Shown: in pieces, positions 24,754-33,638 of the stretch
Layout: each line of letters starts with the position of its first letter
Numbering within the stretch: position 1 is the stretch's first letter
DNA from: an uncultured Subdoligranulum sp.
GTDB taxonomy: Bacteria; Bacillota; Clostridia; Oscillospirales; Ruminococcaceae
Assembly: GCA_945830575.1 (NCBI GenBank)
Contig: CALZZE010000010.1
Span: forward strand, 1 to 64,000
Direction: 5' to 3'
DNA: 64,000 bases
Position numbers and translations under genes: made by a program
The notes under the pieces: model-generated
Told to the model about the DNA's origin: nothing
Databases searched by the model: none
Seen by the model: only the letters and a program-made list of their open reading frames with translations

Positions 24754-24783
24754 ATTATACTGGAAACGCCGGAGCTTTGTCAA
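24754..24783 (-). promoter_or_regulatory. licT promoter
   Basis: TTGACA (24778-24783), 18-bp spacer, TATAAT (24754-24759) on the minus strand, about 20 bp upstream of the RAT site. Confidence 0.85.
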
Positions 24784-24842
24784 CAGGCGAACCGCACAAA
24801 AAAGCAATTTGGACTTGTGGAAATTGTACAAAGAAAAGCGGG

Positions 24843-26189
24843 TCAGATCACCTCATGCTCCATCCATTTGCCGCGGATAAAGCGGATGCCAAAGCACAGA
24901 CAGCGGCAGATCCAATCGATGAACATGCCGAACCACACGCCGGTCAGGCCCATGTGCAGCTGCAATACAAAGAAATAGCTCAGCACCACCCGGAAGGTCC
25001 ACATGCTCACGATGCTCACCAGCATGGTGAATTTGGCGTCGCCGCCGCTGCGCAGGGCGTTGGGCAGCGTAAAGCTGCCCGCCCAGAAGAACACACTGAA
25101 CACGCTGAACCACCGCACCACCGTCACGCACATGGCCAGCGCCTCGGCGGACAGGCTGAACCAGCCCGCCACGGCGGGGATGACCAAAAGCAGCACCGCG
25201 TTGGTTACCAGCAGCCCCGCCGCGGCGATACCCAGCAGCAGCCATGCGTAATGCTTTGCCTGCTTTTTGTCGCCCGCGCCAAGGCAGCGCCCCACCACCG
25301 GGATCATGGCCAGACTCATGGTGTTGCCGGGGATGTTCGCCATGGTGGACACGGTGCCCGCCACCGCGTTGGCGGCGATGGCCGCGGTGCCAAGCGTGGA
25401 GGTCAGCGAGCTGACGCAGAGTTTGCCGATCTGGAACATGCCGTTTTCCAGCCCGGAGGGAACGCCGATGGCAAGGATGCGGCCCGCCAGCTCCCGCCGG
25501 GGCAGCAGGTCGGCGAGTTCGGACACCCGCAGCGGGTTTTCCATCTGCTGCTGCTGAACCAGCACCCACACGGCGGCAACCACCCGGCCGAACAGAGTGG
25601 CCAGCGCCGCGCCCAGCACGCCGAGGCCAAAGCCGTAGATGAGCAGTGCGTTGCCGCCGATGTTGATGACGTTCATCACAAGGCTGGCCCGCATGCTCAC
25701 CTTGCTGTTGCCCTGCGCCCGGAACAGCGCCGCGCCCGCGCTGTACAGCCCCATGAAGGGGTAGGACACTGCGCTGATGATGAAATAGATTTGGGAGAAG
25801 GCCATCACATCTTCGTCAATGGAACCGAACACGCCCCGCAGAATGACCCGCGACAGCACAATGCACACCACCATGGCCGCGCCGGTGGCAATGCCCACCA
25901 CGCTGAACAGCTGGGCGGCGCTGCGGCGGGCGTTGTCCCCGTCCTGACGGCCCAGATACTGGCTGGCCACCACCGCGCCGCCGGAGGCCAGCGCGGCGAG
26001 AATTTGCAGAATCAGAATGTTCAGGCTGTCCACCAGACTGACGCTGGACACGGCAGCCTCGCCCACGCCGGACACCATCAGGGTATCCGCCATGCCCATG
26101 CTCACGCTCAGAAACTGCTCCAGCAGCAGCGGCCAGATCAGCGTCACCAGCTGACGGCGGGTGAACATGGGTGCTTTTGTATCGGTCAT
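24843..26189 (-). CDS. MATE family efflux transporter
   Basis: A 448-residue transporter with 12 predicted helices in two similar halves, exporting cationic drugs or metabolites with Na+ or H+. The start MFTRRQLVTLIWPLLLEQFL and the loops GGAVVASQYLGRQD and GVPSGLENGMFQIG are typical MATE features at the expected spacing. No regulator is adjacent; it has its own promoter. Confidence 0.9.
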   Translation of the reverse strand: MTDTKAPMFTRRQLVTLIWPLLLEQFLSVSMGMADTLMVSGVGEAAVSSVSLVDSLNILILQILAALASGGAVVASQYLGRQDGDNARRSAAQLFSVVGIATGAAMVVCIVLSRVILRGVFGSIDEDVMAFSQIYFIISAVSYPFMGLYSAGAALFRAQGNSKVSMRASLVMNVINIGGNALLIYGFGLGVLGAALATLFGRVVAAVWVLVQQQQMENPLRVSELADLLPRRELAGRILAIGVPSGLENGMFQIGKLCVSSLTSTLGTAAIAANAVAGTVSTMANIPGNTMSLAMIPVVGRCLGAGDKKQAKHYAWLLLGIAAAGLLVTNAVLLLVIPAVAGWFSLSAEALAMCVTVVRWFSVFSVFFWAGSFTLPNALRSGGDAKFTMLVSIVSMWTFRVVLSYFFVLQLHMGLTGVWFGMFIDWICRCLCFGIRFIRGKWMEHEVI

Positions 26190-26241
26190 CGTGCCCCTCT
26201 CCCTTCACTTTCAAATGCGCAATATCTGCACAAACGCACAT

Positions 26242-26270
26242 ATTATAAAACGCTTGCAGGGAAAAGTCAA
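26242..26270 (-). promoter_or_regulatory. MATE gene promoter
   Basis: TTGACT (26265-26270), 17-bp spacer, TATAAT (26242-26247) on the minus strand. Confidence 0.8.
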
Positions 26271-26309
26271 GGTGTCCCGCACAAAAGGGCAGAAAAGGCC
26301 GGTCACAGG

Positions 26310-26789
26310 TCAAAAAGTGCGCGGCAGAGGCGGATTCCCCTCCAAAGTCAGCAAAAATTGCTTGGTTTCGGACCCGCAGGCAAAGCCGCCCAGCCGTCCG
26401 CCTGCCGCCACCACCCGATGGCAGGGCACGAACAGCAGCACCGGGTTGCGGTGACAGGCCATGCCCACCGCACGGCTGGCCCGGGGACTGCCCACCGCGG
26501 CGGCGATCTCCGCATAGGTGCGGGTCTCGCCGTAGGGAATTTCACGCAGCGCCTCCCACACCCGGCGCTGAAAGGGCGTGCCGCGCAGGCACAGCGGCAC
26601 GGTGAATTCCCGCCGCGTCCCTGCAAAATAGTCCGCCAGCTCCGTTGCAGCCTGCTCCAGCAGGGCAGAGGACTCTCCCTGTTCCGGCAGGCGGTTGTCC
26701 CGCAGCAGCTCCGCGCCGCACAGGCCATGCGGCTCCGCCGTCAGGCGCAGCACGCCCAGCGGCGTGGAGAGTTCTGTTGTCTGCGTCAT
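26310..26789 (-). CDS. ogt: Methylated-DNA-[protein]-cysteine S-methyltransferase
   Basis: A 159-residue suicide repair protein that takes alkyl groups from O6-alkylguanine onto Cys123 in VPCHRVV. FQRRVWEALREIPYGETRTY is the DNA-binding helix-turn-helix region and RAVGMACHRNP the family loop before the active site. The start at 26789 has GAGGTG 6 nt upstream; a longer frame would pass through the promoter. It lacks an Ada regulatory domain. Confidence 0.93.
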   Translation of the reverse strand: MTQTTELSTPLGVLRLTAEPHGLCGAELLRDNRLPEQGESSALLEQAATELADYFAGTRREFTVPLCLRGTPFQRRVWEALREIPYGETRTYAEIAAAVGSPRASRAVGMACHRNPVLLFVPCHRVVAAGGRLGGFACGSETKQFLLTLEGNPPLPRTF

Positions 26790-26809
26790 ACGCTCACCTC
26801 GCTGGTTCC

Positions 26810-26838
26810 AGTATACACAAAAGCGCCGCTGTCTGCAA
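26810..26838 (-). promoter_or_regulatory. ogt promoter
   Basis: TTGCAG (26833-26838), 17-bp spacer, TATACT (26810-26815) on the minus strand. Confidence 0.65.
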
Positions 26839-26892
26839 CCGGGCATACCCGGCGGCGGTGCGGCATAGGCTGGGGCAGGGAGGGGGTGGGCC

Positions 26893-28920
26893 ATGAACAA
26901 ACGCATCATCACGCCGCAGCAGGACCGCCACATGCGGCGCCGCACCCGGCTGGTGGCGGCGGTGCTGGCGCTGGTCTGCTTTGGCGGACTGCTGGTGCGG
27001 CTGTACCGGCTGCAAATTGTGGACCCGGACGGCTACGCGGCCCGCGCCGCCGACCAGCAGCTGCGGGACACAAGACTGCCCGCCGCACGGGGCGAAATTT
27101 ATGCTGCGGACGGCACCGTGCTGGCCACCAGCGAGACCTGCTGGACCATCCGGGCCTCCCCGCGGGAACTGGCCGATGAGCTGGTACAGCCGGCGGCGCA
27201 GGCGCTCTCGGAAATACTGGACATTGATTATGAGCAGACACTGGCAAAATTCAGCCAGCGCAGCTCCAACGACTGCCTGCTGTCCCGCCGAGTGGACCGT
27301 CAGAAAGCGGACGCAGTGCGGAGCTGGTGTGAGGGAAACGGCGCGGCGGGCATTCAGATTCGGCAGGACACCAAACGGGTCTATCCGGAGGGACAGTTTC
27401 TCGGCGGCGTGCTGGGCTTTACCGACGTGGACAATCAGGGACTTTGGGGGCTGGAACTGCAATATGATGACGTGCTCACCGGGCAGGACGGCCGGGTGCT
27501 CACCGCCAAAAATGCCTGGGGGTACGACATGCCCACCCATTACAGCACACTGGTGGAGGCGGTGCCCGGCAGCAGTCTGACGCTGACCATCGACGCAAAC
27601 ATCCAGCACTGGCTGGAAAGCGCCCTTTCCGCCGCTGTGCAGGAGCATAAGGTGGCCGCCCGGGCGGTGGGCATCGTGATGGAGGTGAACACCGGCGCGG
27701 TGCTGGCCATGTCCAGCCAGCCGGACTACGACCCCAACACGCCCCGCATCCTCATTGATGAAACCGTGCGGGCGCAGGTGAACGCCCTCTCCGGCGAGGA
27801 ACGCAGCGCCGCTTTGCAGACTGCCCAGCAGACCCAGTGGCGCAACAAGGCCATCAGCGACTTGTATGAGCCGGGCAGTGTGTTCAAGCTTATCACCGCC
27901 TCCGCCGCACTGGACACCGGCGTCTGCACCCGGGACAGCCGTTTTACCTGCGCGGGAAAAATCAGCGTGGCAGGCACCACCTTCCGCTGTGCCAACGGGC
28001 ACATCCATGGTCTTGAAACCTTCGCACAGGGACTGGCGGTATCCTGCAATCCCTGCTTTATTCAGATCGGCGCACGGCTGGGAAAGGAAAACTTCTGCCG
28101 GTATTTTGAGGCATTCGGTCTGCGCGCCGCCACCGGCATCGACCTGCCCGGCGAGATCAAACGCAGCGAATACTACACCGTGGAAAAGATGGGGCCTGTG
28201 GAGCTGGCCAGCTGTTCTTTCGGACAGAGCAGCAAGGTCAGCTATCTGCAAATGCTCACGGCGGTGTGCGCGGTGGTGAACGGCGGGCGGCTGATGCAGC
28301 CCTATGTGGTGGACACCATCACCGCGCCGGACGGCACCTTGCAGCAAAAGACCCGGCCCACCATGGTGCGGCAGGTCATCAGCGAGGCAACCTCCGCCAC
28401 CATGCGGGAGCTGATGGAAGGCGTGGTGGGTGTAGGCACCGGCAAAAATGCCGCGGTGCCGGGCTACCGGGTGGGCGGCAAAAGCGGCACCAGTCAAAAG
28501 CTGGACAGCGAAAACGAGCGCGCCCGCATCGCCAGCTTTGTGGCGGTGGCTCCCATTGACGACCCGAAAATCGCGGTGCTGGTCTGTCTGGACGAACCCC
28601 ACAGCTGGACCACCAGCGGCGGCGCGCTGTCCGCCCCGGTGTGTGCCGAGGCACTTGCCAAGGTGCTGCCCTATCTGGGCATCGAGCCGCAATACACCGA
28701 GGAGGAGCAGAAAAAGCTGTTCACCACCGTGCCGGATGTCACCGGCTGGCGGACGGCGGCCGCGGAGCTGAAGCTCCGCGAATACACCCTTGCGGCCGGC
28801 GTGTGCGGAACAGGGGAGCGGGTCACCAGCCAGTACCCGCTGGCGGGAACCACCGTGCGGCGGGATTCCGTCATCGTGCTGGACACCACCGGCAGCTACG
28901 ACCCCACCGCCGAAGAATGA
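26893..28920 (+). CDS. PASTA-domain penicillin-binding protein (class B, SpoVD/PBP2-like)
   Basis: A 675-residue class B transpeptidase. It has one N-terminal helix (19-38), a dimerisation domain (about 50-220), and a transpeptidase domain with SVFK at 329-332 (Ser329 nucleophile), SCN at 384-386 and KSGT at 530-533. One C-terminal PASTA repeat lies at about 610-665 (VPDVTGW start). It cross-links peptidoglycan outside the membrane. The single PASTA and lack of a dcw cluster nearby fit a SpoVD-like or accessory PBP2; sporulation use is not proven. Confidence 0.92.
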   Translation: MNKRIITPQQDRHMRRRTRLVAAVLALVCFGGLLVRLYRLQIVDPDGYAARAADQQLRDTRLPAARGEIYAADGTVLATSETCWTIRASPRELADELVQPAAQALSEILDIDYEQTLAKFSQRSSNDCLLSRRVDRQKADAVRSWCEGNGAAGIQIRQDTKRVYPEGQFLGGVLGFTDVDNQGLWGLELQYDDVLTGQDGRVLTAKNAWGYDMPTHYSTLVEAVPGSSLTLTIDANIQHWLESALSAAVQEHKVAARAVGIVMEVNTGAVLAMSSQPDYDPNTPRILIDETVRAQVNALSGEERSAALQTAQQTQWRNKAISDLYEPGSVFKLITASAALDTGVCTRDSRFTCAGKISVAGTTFRCANGHIHGLETFAQGLAVSCNPCFIQIGARLGKENFCRYFEAFGLRAATGIDLPGEIKRSEYYTVEKMGPVELASCSFGQSSKVSYLQMLTAVCAVVNGGRLMQPYVVDTITAPDGTLQQKTRPTMVRQVISEATSATMRELMEGVVGVGTGKNAAVPGYRVGGKSGTSQKLDSENERARIASFVAVAPIDDPKIAVLVCLDEPHSWTTSGGALSAPVCAEALAKVLPYLGIEPQYTEEEQKKLFTTVPDVTGWRTAAAELKLREYTLAAGVCGTGERVTSQYPLAGTTVRRDSVIVLDTTGSYDPTAEE

Positions 28921-28923
28921 TAC

Positions 28924-28953
28924 TTGCAAACGATCCCCGCCATGGGGTACAAT
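28924..28953 (+). promoter_or_regulatory. sfsA promoter
   Basis: TTGCAA (28924-28929), 18-bp spacer, TACAAT (28948-28953), starting just after the PBP stop codon. Confidence 0.65.
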
Positions 28954-28972
28954 GGTGGGGGAGGGAAACGCT

Positions 28973-29665
28973 ATGGAATACCATGATATCCGGGAGGCGG
29001 TGTTTGTCAGCCGTCCCAACCGGTTCATCGCCAATGTGACGCTGCCGGACGGCACGCCGGTGCGCGCCCACGTAAAAAACACCGGGCGATGCGCCGAGCT
29101 GCTGGTGCCGGGGGCGCGGGTCTGGCTGGAATATTCCCCAAATCCGGCCCGCAGCACGCCCTGTGATCTGGTGGCGGTGCAGAAGGGGGAACTGCTGATC
29201 AATATGGACTCCGCCGCCCCCAACACGGCGGCAGGGGAGTGGCTGGCGGCGGGAGGCCTCGGCCCGGTGGAGGGGCTGCGCCCGGAGTACAAACTGGGGG
29301 AATCCCGCTTTGACTTTTACGCCATGCAGCAGGGCCGCCCGCTGCTGGTGGAGGTGAAGGGCTGCACGCTGGAGCAGAACGGAGTGGCCCGGTTCCCCGA
29401 CGCGCCCACGCTGCGGGGGCTCAAGCATGTGCGGGAGCTGATCTGTCTGGCCGGAGAGGGATACCGCTGCTGCGTGCTCATCGTCATTCAGATGAAAGGG
29501 GTACACACCTTCTGCCCCAACTGGCAGACCCACCGGAACTTCGGTCTTGCGCTGCGGCAGGCTGCGGACGCCGGGGTGGAGGTGCGGGCCGTGGACTGCC
29601 GCGTCACGCCGGTTTCCATGACCGTGGATGCATCGGTGCCGGTGGATCTGGCCCTGCCGGAATAA
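28973..29665 (+). CDS. sfsA: SfsA family protein (sugar fermentation stimulation / nuclease-like)
   Basis: A 230-residue SfsA protein. RFIANV and HVKNTGRCAELLVPGA are the N-terminal OB-like part; GESRFDFY, LLVEVKGCTLE and GVARFPDAPTLRGLKH carry the PD-(D/E)XK-like acidic and Lys residues of the nuclease-fold half. The family's biological role is unsettled (DNA binding and nuclease activity reported). The start is the ATG at 28973, the first methionine of the conserved region. Confidence 0.93.
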   Translation: MEYHDIREAVFVSRPNRFIANVTLPDGTPVRAHVKNTGRCAELLVPGARVWLEYSPNPARSTPCDLVAVQKGELLINMDSAAPNTAAGEWLAAGGLGPVEGLRPEYKLGESRFDFYAMQQGRPLLVEVKGCTLEQNGVARFPDAPTLRGLKHVRELICLAGEGYRCCVLIVIQMKGVHTFCPNWQTHRNFGLALRQAADAGVEVRAVDCRVTPVSMTVDASVPVDLALPE

Positions 29666-29672
29666 TGCAGAA

Positions 29673-29700
29673 ACGCCCCCGCCGAAGCCGGCGGGGGCGT
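29673..29700. terminator. Shared terminator of sfsA and rpsF-ssb-rpsR
   Basis: ACGCCCCCGCC/GGCGGGGGCGT stem with a short loop between convergent genes. The minus-strand side has TTTC after the stem; the plus side has no T-run. Confidence 0.6.
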
Positions 29701-29713
29701 GGTGCAGTTACAA

Positions 29714-29956
29714 TTAGTCGCTCACGTAGGGCATCAGAGCCATGTGGCGGGCGCGCTTGATGGCGACCGTCAGCTCGCGCTGATGGAACGCGCAGGTGCC
29801 GGTGACGCGGCGGGGAATGATCTTCGCACGCTCACTGACGTACTTGCGCAGACGGGGCAGATCCTTGTAATCGATGCGGTCGATGCGATCCACGCAGAAG
29901 GAGCAAACCTTCTTGCGGCCGCGATGCATCGGACGGGAAGAACGATCCATAGCCAT
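29714..29956 (-). CDS. rpsR: 30S ribosomal protein S18
   Basis: An 80-residue S18: basic N-terminus [13 protein letters not shown] with a Cys-x2-Cys pair, [23 protein letters not shown] core and the end [20 protein letters not shown]. The extra Cys in GTCAFH suggests a zinc-binding (C+) form. AAGGAGG is 8 nt before the ATG. Third gene of the rpsF-ssb-rpsR operon. Confidence 0.97.
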   Translation of the reverse strand: MAMDRSSRPMHRGRKKVCSFCVDRIDRIDYKDLPRLRKYVSERAKIIPRRVTGTCAFHQRELTVAIKRARHMALMPYVSD

Positions 29957-29999
29957 TGCTGGAAACCTCCTTATCAGATTCGATTCCGTTTCAAAAATC

Positions 30000-30479
30000 T
30001 CAGAACGGCAGGTCGCCTTCGTCCTCGATCAGGGCAAAGTCCTCGTTGCTGCCAGCGGAATAGCTGGGGGCGGGGGCAGCCTGAACAGCGGGACGGGCAT
30101 TGTAGTCTGCCGCGGGAGCGGACGCCATGGCGGGCGCTCCCATACCGTTGGTGTTGGAAGACTTCGGGCCGGCAAAGTTGACATTGTTTGCCACGATCTC
30201 AATGGCAACCCGGTTGTTGCCGTTCTTGTCCTGATACTGACGGCTCTGCAGACGGCCGTCCACCAGAATCATGCTGCCCTTCTGGAAATACCGGCAGACA
30301 AACTCCGCGGTACGATCCCAGGCAACAATGTCAAACCAGTCCGCCTGGCTCTGACCGTTGGCGTCCTTGCGGCCGCGGTCGCAGCCGATGCGGAAGGAGG
30401 CAACATTCTTGCCGGTGGTGGTCTGACGGAGCTGAGGGTCCGCCGCAAGGCGGCCCTGCAAAACAACAACATTCAACAT
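30000..30479 (-). CDS. ssb: Single-stranded DNA-binding protein
   Basis: A 159-residue SSB with an OB fold at 1-105 ([50 protein letters not shown]), a Pro/Ala/Ser-rich linker and the acidic protein-interaction tail ending EDEGDLPF. It protects ssDNA and recruits replication and repair proteins. It sits between rpsF and rpsR, the standard bacterial order. Confidence 0.97.
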   Translation of the reverse strand: MLNVVVLQGRLAADPQLRQTTTGKNVASFRIGCDRGRKDANGQSQADWFDIVAWDRTAEFVCRYFQKGSMILVDGRLQSRQYQDKNGNNRVAIEIVANNVNFAGPKSSNTNGMGAPAMASAPAADYNARPAVQAAPAPSYSAGSNEDFALIEDEGDLPF

Positions 30480-30497
30480 AGCCTTAGAAATCCTCTC

Positions 30498-30785
30498 TTA
30501 CTCCTCGTCCTCGGCAATAATCATGCTGCGGAGAACGCCTTCAGTGATCTTGTAAACGCGATCCAGCTCCGCAGGAAACTCGGGAGCGCTGGTGAACTTG
30601 ATCACCGTGTACACACCTTCGGTCTGCTTGTTGATGGGATACGCAAGACGGCGCTTGCCCCAATCGTCAACAGAATCGATCGTGCCATTGGCCTCGATCA
30701 GGGACTTGAACTTGCCGATCAGAGCGGCGGAAGCCTCCTCGTCGAGGGTGGCGGTGGTAACCATCATGGTTTCGTACTTAGCCAT
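30498..30785 (-). CDS. rpsF: 30S ribosomal protein S6
   Basis: A 95-residue S6: MAKYETMMVTTATLDEEA, KRRLAYPINKQTEGVYTVIKF and the acidic end AEDEE. The start at 30785 is fixed by AAGGAGGTG 9 nt upstream. First gene of the operon, whose leader of about 75 nt contains two hairpins and may bind S6:S18 (see leader feature). Confidence 0.97.
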   Translation of the reverse strand: MAKYETMMVTTATLDEEASAALIGKFKSLIEANGTIDSVDDWGKRRLAYPINKQTEGVYTVIKFTSAPEFPAELDRVYKITEGVLRSMIIAEDEE

Positions 30786-30860
30786 ATTCTGTGCACCTCC
30801 TTTTGGACTTATGGCCCTCCCTCTCAGGAGAGGGCAAGGATAACTGTGTGATTCACACAG
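30786..30860 (-). promoter_or_regulatory. rpsF leader with two hairpins
   Basis: On the minus strand CTGTGTG/CACACAG-type stem (CTGTGTG AAT CACACAG, overlapping ends) and then CCCTC-TCCTGA-GAGGG. Ribosomal leaders here often bind S6:S18, but the known conserved motif was not recognised, so autoregulation is only a possibility. Confidence 0.4.
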
Positions 30861-30866
30861 CAATTT

Positions 30867-30896
30867 ATTATAGCAAATCAAACGGCGGAATGTCAA
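30867..30896 (-). promoter_or_regulatory. rpsF-ssb-rpsR promoter
   Basis: TTGACA (30891-30896), 18-bp spacer, TATAAT (30867-30872) on the minus strand. Confidence 0.87.
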
Positions 30897-30925
30897 GCGG
30901 GAATTTCAAAAATCTTGGCAAGAAA

Positions 30926-32503
30926 TCACACTTTTTTGAATCCGGCCTTCTCCATGAACCGCACAAAGGCGGCCTGCCCGGCCTCGTCCTGCTTGAACAC
31001 GCCGGCATTTTCCAGCACGTGGCTGAACACGATGCCAATCTCCTTTTTCACCACCTCGTTGGCGGTCTCCGGCTTCAGGGCGGTGCCGTACTGGGCGATG
31101 AGCGCGTCGATCCAGTCGGCATGGATGGCCAGCGGGCTGCCGGGCTGGCGGCTGGTGTTTTCGGCCCTGCCGCACAGGATGTCCCCGATGGCGGCGCCCT
31201 GCTCCTTTAAGCGGGCGGGCAGGATGGCGAGACCCATGACCTCGATGAGGCCGATGTTTTCCTTTTTAATGTTGTGGTATTCCTTGTGGGGGTGGAAGAT
31301 GCCGTCGGGGAATTCCTCGCTGGTGCGGTTGTTGCGCAGCGCCAGATCGAGAATGTAGCCGTCCTTTTCATCGTAGTGCAGGATGGGGGTGACGGTGTTG
31401 TGGGGCGTGTCGCCGGTGTGGGAGAAGATGCCCGCCGCCTCATCATCGTATTTGCGCCAGGCGGACAGGATGTTGTTGGCCACATTCTGCACCTGCTGGC
31501 TGCTGCGGCCCACCAGACGCACCGCCGACACCGGCCAGTTCAGGATGCCCGCCTTCACGCCGGGGTAGCGGGCGTCCGCCATGGCGATGGACACACCGGC
31601 CTTCTGCATGGGGAACACATACCGGCCGCCCTGGAAATGGCTGTGACTCAGGATGCTGCCGCCCACAATGGGAAGGTCGGCGTTGGAGCCGCAGGTGTAA
31701 TGGGGGAACTGGGCCACAAAGTCAAAAATCTGGGCGATGGTATTTTTATCCATCTCCATGGGCTTGTGCTCGTCATTGAGCATGATGCAGTGCTCATGGA
31801 AATAGGCATAGGGGCTGTACTGCAGGTAGAAGGTTTCCCCGGCCAGATTCATGGGGACGATGCGGTGGGTCTGGCGGGCCGGGAAGTTGATGCGCCCGGC
31901 ATAACCGATGTTCTCCTTGCAGAGCATGCAGGCGGGGTATCCGGCCTGGGGCTGCAGGCGCTCCATGGCGATGACCTTGGGGTCTTTTTCCGGCTTGGTC
32001 AGGTTGATGGTGATTTCCAGATCGCCGTAGGCGGTGGGGGTGGTCCACTGGATGTTCTTGGCGATCTGGGCGGTGCGGATGTAGTTGGTGACAACGCACA
32101 GGTCATAGAACCAGTCGGTGGCCGCCTGCGGGCCTTTCTTGGCGTAGAGCTTCTGGAATTTTTTGCAGACCTCGCTCTCCCGGGGCATCAGCGCACCCAT
32201 CAGGCGGGTCTCAAAGTTGATGCGGAACTGGGGTACATCGCCGTCCAAAAGACCTTTGCGGGCGGCCAGCTCCACCATCTCGTCCAGCAGGCCTGCGGGG
32301 ATGGCCAAATCCTCTTTGGGCGGTTTCTGGTTGGACGGTTCGCTGAGGGCCAGCAGGTCCAGCAGGGTATTGCGTGCCACGATGTCGTCCAGCTCTTTGA
32401 TGAGCTTGTGTTTGCGCCCAAAACGGATGAGCCGCTCCACATCCAGCGCCAGCGCGGCATCGATCTGCTCCGGGGTCATGGGAATGGTGTCCAGTTTTGC
32501 CAT
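30926..32503 (-). CDS. galT: Galactose-1-phosphate uridylyltransferase (class 2 GalT)
   Basis: A 525-residue Leloir-pathway enzyme exchanging UMP between UDP-glucose and galactose-1-phosphate. The length and the sequences GYPACMLCKENIGYAGR, QYSPYAYFHEHCIMLNDEH and the active-site SHSHFQGG near residue 325 mark the long Firmicutes class 2 GalT rather than the 350-residue class. The start at 32503 has AGGAGG 10 nt upstream. A sugar nucleotidyltransferase gene precedes it, but a terminator lies between them. galK is 13 kb away. Confidence 0.94.
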   Translation of the reverse strand: MAKLDTIPMTPEQIDAALALDVERLIRFGRKHKLIKELDDIVARNTLLDLLALSEPSNQKPPKEDLAIPAGLLDEMVELAARKGLLDGDVPQFRINFETRLMGALMPRESEVCKKFQKLYAKKGPQAATDWFYDLCVVTNYIRTAQIAKNIQWTTPTAYGDLEITINLTKPEKDPKVIAMERLQPQAGYPACMLCKENIGYAGRINFPARQTHRIVPMNLAGETFYLQYSPYAYFHEHCIMLNDEHKPMEMDKNTIAQIFDFVAQFPHYTCGSNADLPIVGGSILSHSHFQGGRYVFPMQKAGVSIAMADARYPGVKAGILNWPVSAVRLVGRSSQQVQNVANNILSAWRKYDDEAAGIFSHTGDTPHNTVTPILHYDEKDGYILDLALRNNRTSEEFPDGIFHPHKEYHNIKKENIGLIEVMGLAILPARLKEQGAAIGDILCGRAENTSRQPGSPLAIHADWIDALIAQYGTALKPETANEVVKKEIGIVFSHVLENAGVFKQDEAGQAAFVRFMEKAGFKKV

Positions 32504-32613
32504 AATCGTACAACCTCCTGCAAATTTTCTGTTGTATTCAGCATACCGCGTCCGGGCGAAAAAAACAAGCGGTTTGCGTATCACAATTTTGCGGTTTTGT
32601 TGCCTGTTGCCCA

Positions 32614-32644
32614 TAAAAAAAGGCGCGGCTCCGGCAGCCGCGCC
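32614..32644 (-). terminator. Terminator of the nucleotidyltransferase gene
   Basis: GGCGCGGCT/AGCCGCGCC stem; on the minus strand followed by TTTTTTTATGG. Confidence 0.85.
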
Positions 32645-32653
32645 CTCAAGGAA

Positions 32654-33586
32654 TTATTTCTTCAAATCAGCAAACAGATCCTGTCCGTACACACCGTCCG
32701 CCACCAACTTGGCAAAGCTCTCGATGACCACCGGCTTGTCCTCGGCGTAGGTCACGCCGAACCACTTGTCGTTGGTGGGCAGCACCTTGACGCTTACCGT
32801 GCCCTTCTGCAGCAGTTCGTCGATGTAGATGGGCAGCAGATACTCCGCCTTCAGCGGGTTGGCAGCAGCCGCACCGGCAAAGAACTCCACAAAGCCCTTG
32901 TCCAGCAGGTCCACAAATTCCGGCGTCAGACCCCACATGTTCATGCTGACCAGACTTTCCGGGTCGATGGCCTTGCCGCCGGCCTGCGCACCGCCCTCGG
33001 CGGTCTTTTCAATGCCGGAGGTCTCGTCCACGCCGGTGAGATACCCCTCGGCGCTCATGCGGCAGACGCCGCGGGTCACTGCGCCGTTGTCGCTCAGGGT
33101 GTTTTTCAGCACAAAGCCCGCCATGCTCAGCGCGCCCGGCGCATCGGGGGAGTAGCCCTGCAAAAAGTCATGCAGCTTGACAAAAGCCTCCTTGCCGTAA
33201 TAGTCATCGGCGTTGATGACGGCAAAAGGCTCCTGCAAAATGCCCTTGCAGGCCAGAACCGCCTGCCCGGTGCCCCAGGGCTTGGTGCGGCCCTCCGGCA
33301 GGCTGACGCCCTCCGGCAGCGCGTCCAGCGCCTGATAGGCGTAGGCGATCTCCACACCCAGCTCGGTGCAGGTCTTTTCGATGCGGTTGCCGATGGCCTC
33401 ACGGAACGCGTCCTCGATGTCCTTGCGGATGATGAACACGATCTTGTTGAACCCGGCCTCGATGGCATCATGGATGGAAAAATCCATGATGATCTCGCCG
33501 TTGGGTCCGACAGCGGCCAGCTGTTTGATACCGCCGCCGAACCGGGAACCGATGCCGGCAGCCATGATGACCAAAGCAGTTTTCAT
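32654..33586 (-). CDS. Sugar nucleotidyltransferase-like protein
   Basis: A 310-residue GT-A fold nucleotidyltransferase. ALVIMAAGIGSRFGG is the G-x-G-S/T-R nucleotide-binding start, although the usual Lys position is reached through GIKQLAAVGPNGE. PWGTGQAVLACK and VINADDYYG give the metal-binding region. The substrate may be a hexose-1-phosphate and UTP, which fits its place before galT (inference). Of two in-frame ATGs, that at 33586 is chosen because AGGAGG directly touches the upstream one but lies 6 nt from this one. Confidence 0.8.
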   Translation of the reverse strand: MKTALVIMAAGIGSRFGGGIKQLAAVGPNGEIIMDFSIHDAIEAGFNKIVFIIRKDIEDAFREAIGNRIEKTCTELGVEIAYAYQALDALPEGVSLPEGRTKPWGTGQAVLACKGILQEPFAVINADDYYGKEAFVKLHDFLQGYSPDAPGALSMAGFVLKNTLSDNGAVTRGVCRMSAEGYLTGVDETSGIEKTAEGGAQAGGKAIDPESLVSMNMWGLTPEFVDLLDKGFVEFFAGAAAANPLKAEYLLPIYIDELLQKGTVSVKVLPTNDKWFGVTYAEDKPVVIESFAKLVADGVYGQDLFADLKK

Positions 33587-33638
33587 AAACATCCTCCTAA
33601 GAATGATGATCGCAGGTTCCGCCTGCGGAAATCCATGG

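Noticed and set aside
26794-29292. Long minus-strand open frame opposite the PBP and sfsA genes
   Set aside because: Shadow of two well-supported plus-strand genes; no ribosome site and no recognisable motif.
30786-30866. Known S6:S18-binding leader motif before rpsF
   Set aside because: Two hairpins are visible but the conserved bulged motif was not recognised, so only an unspecific leader was listed.
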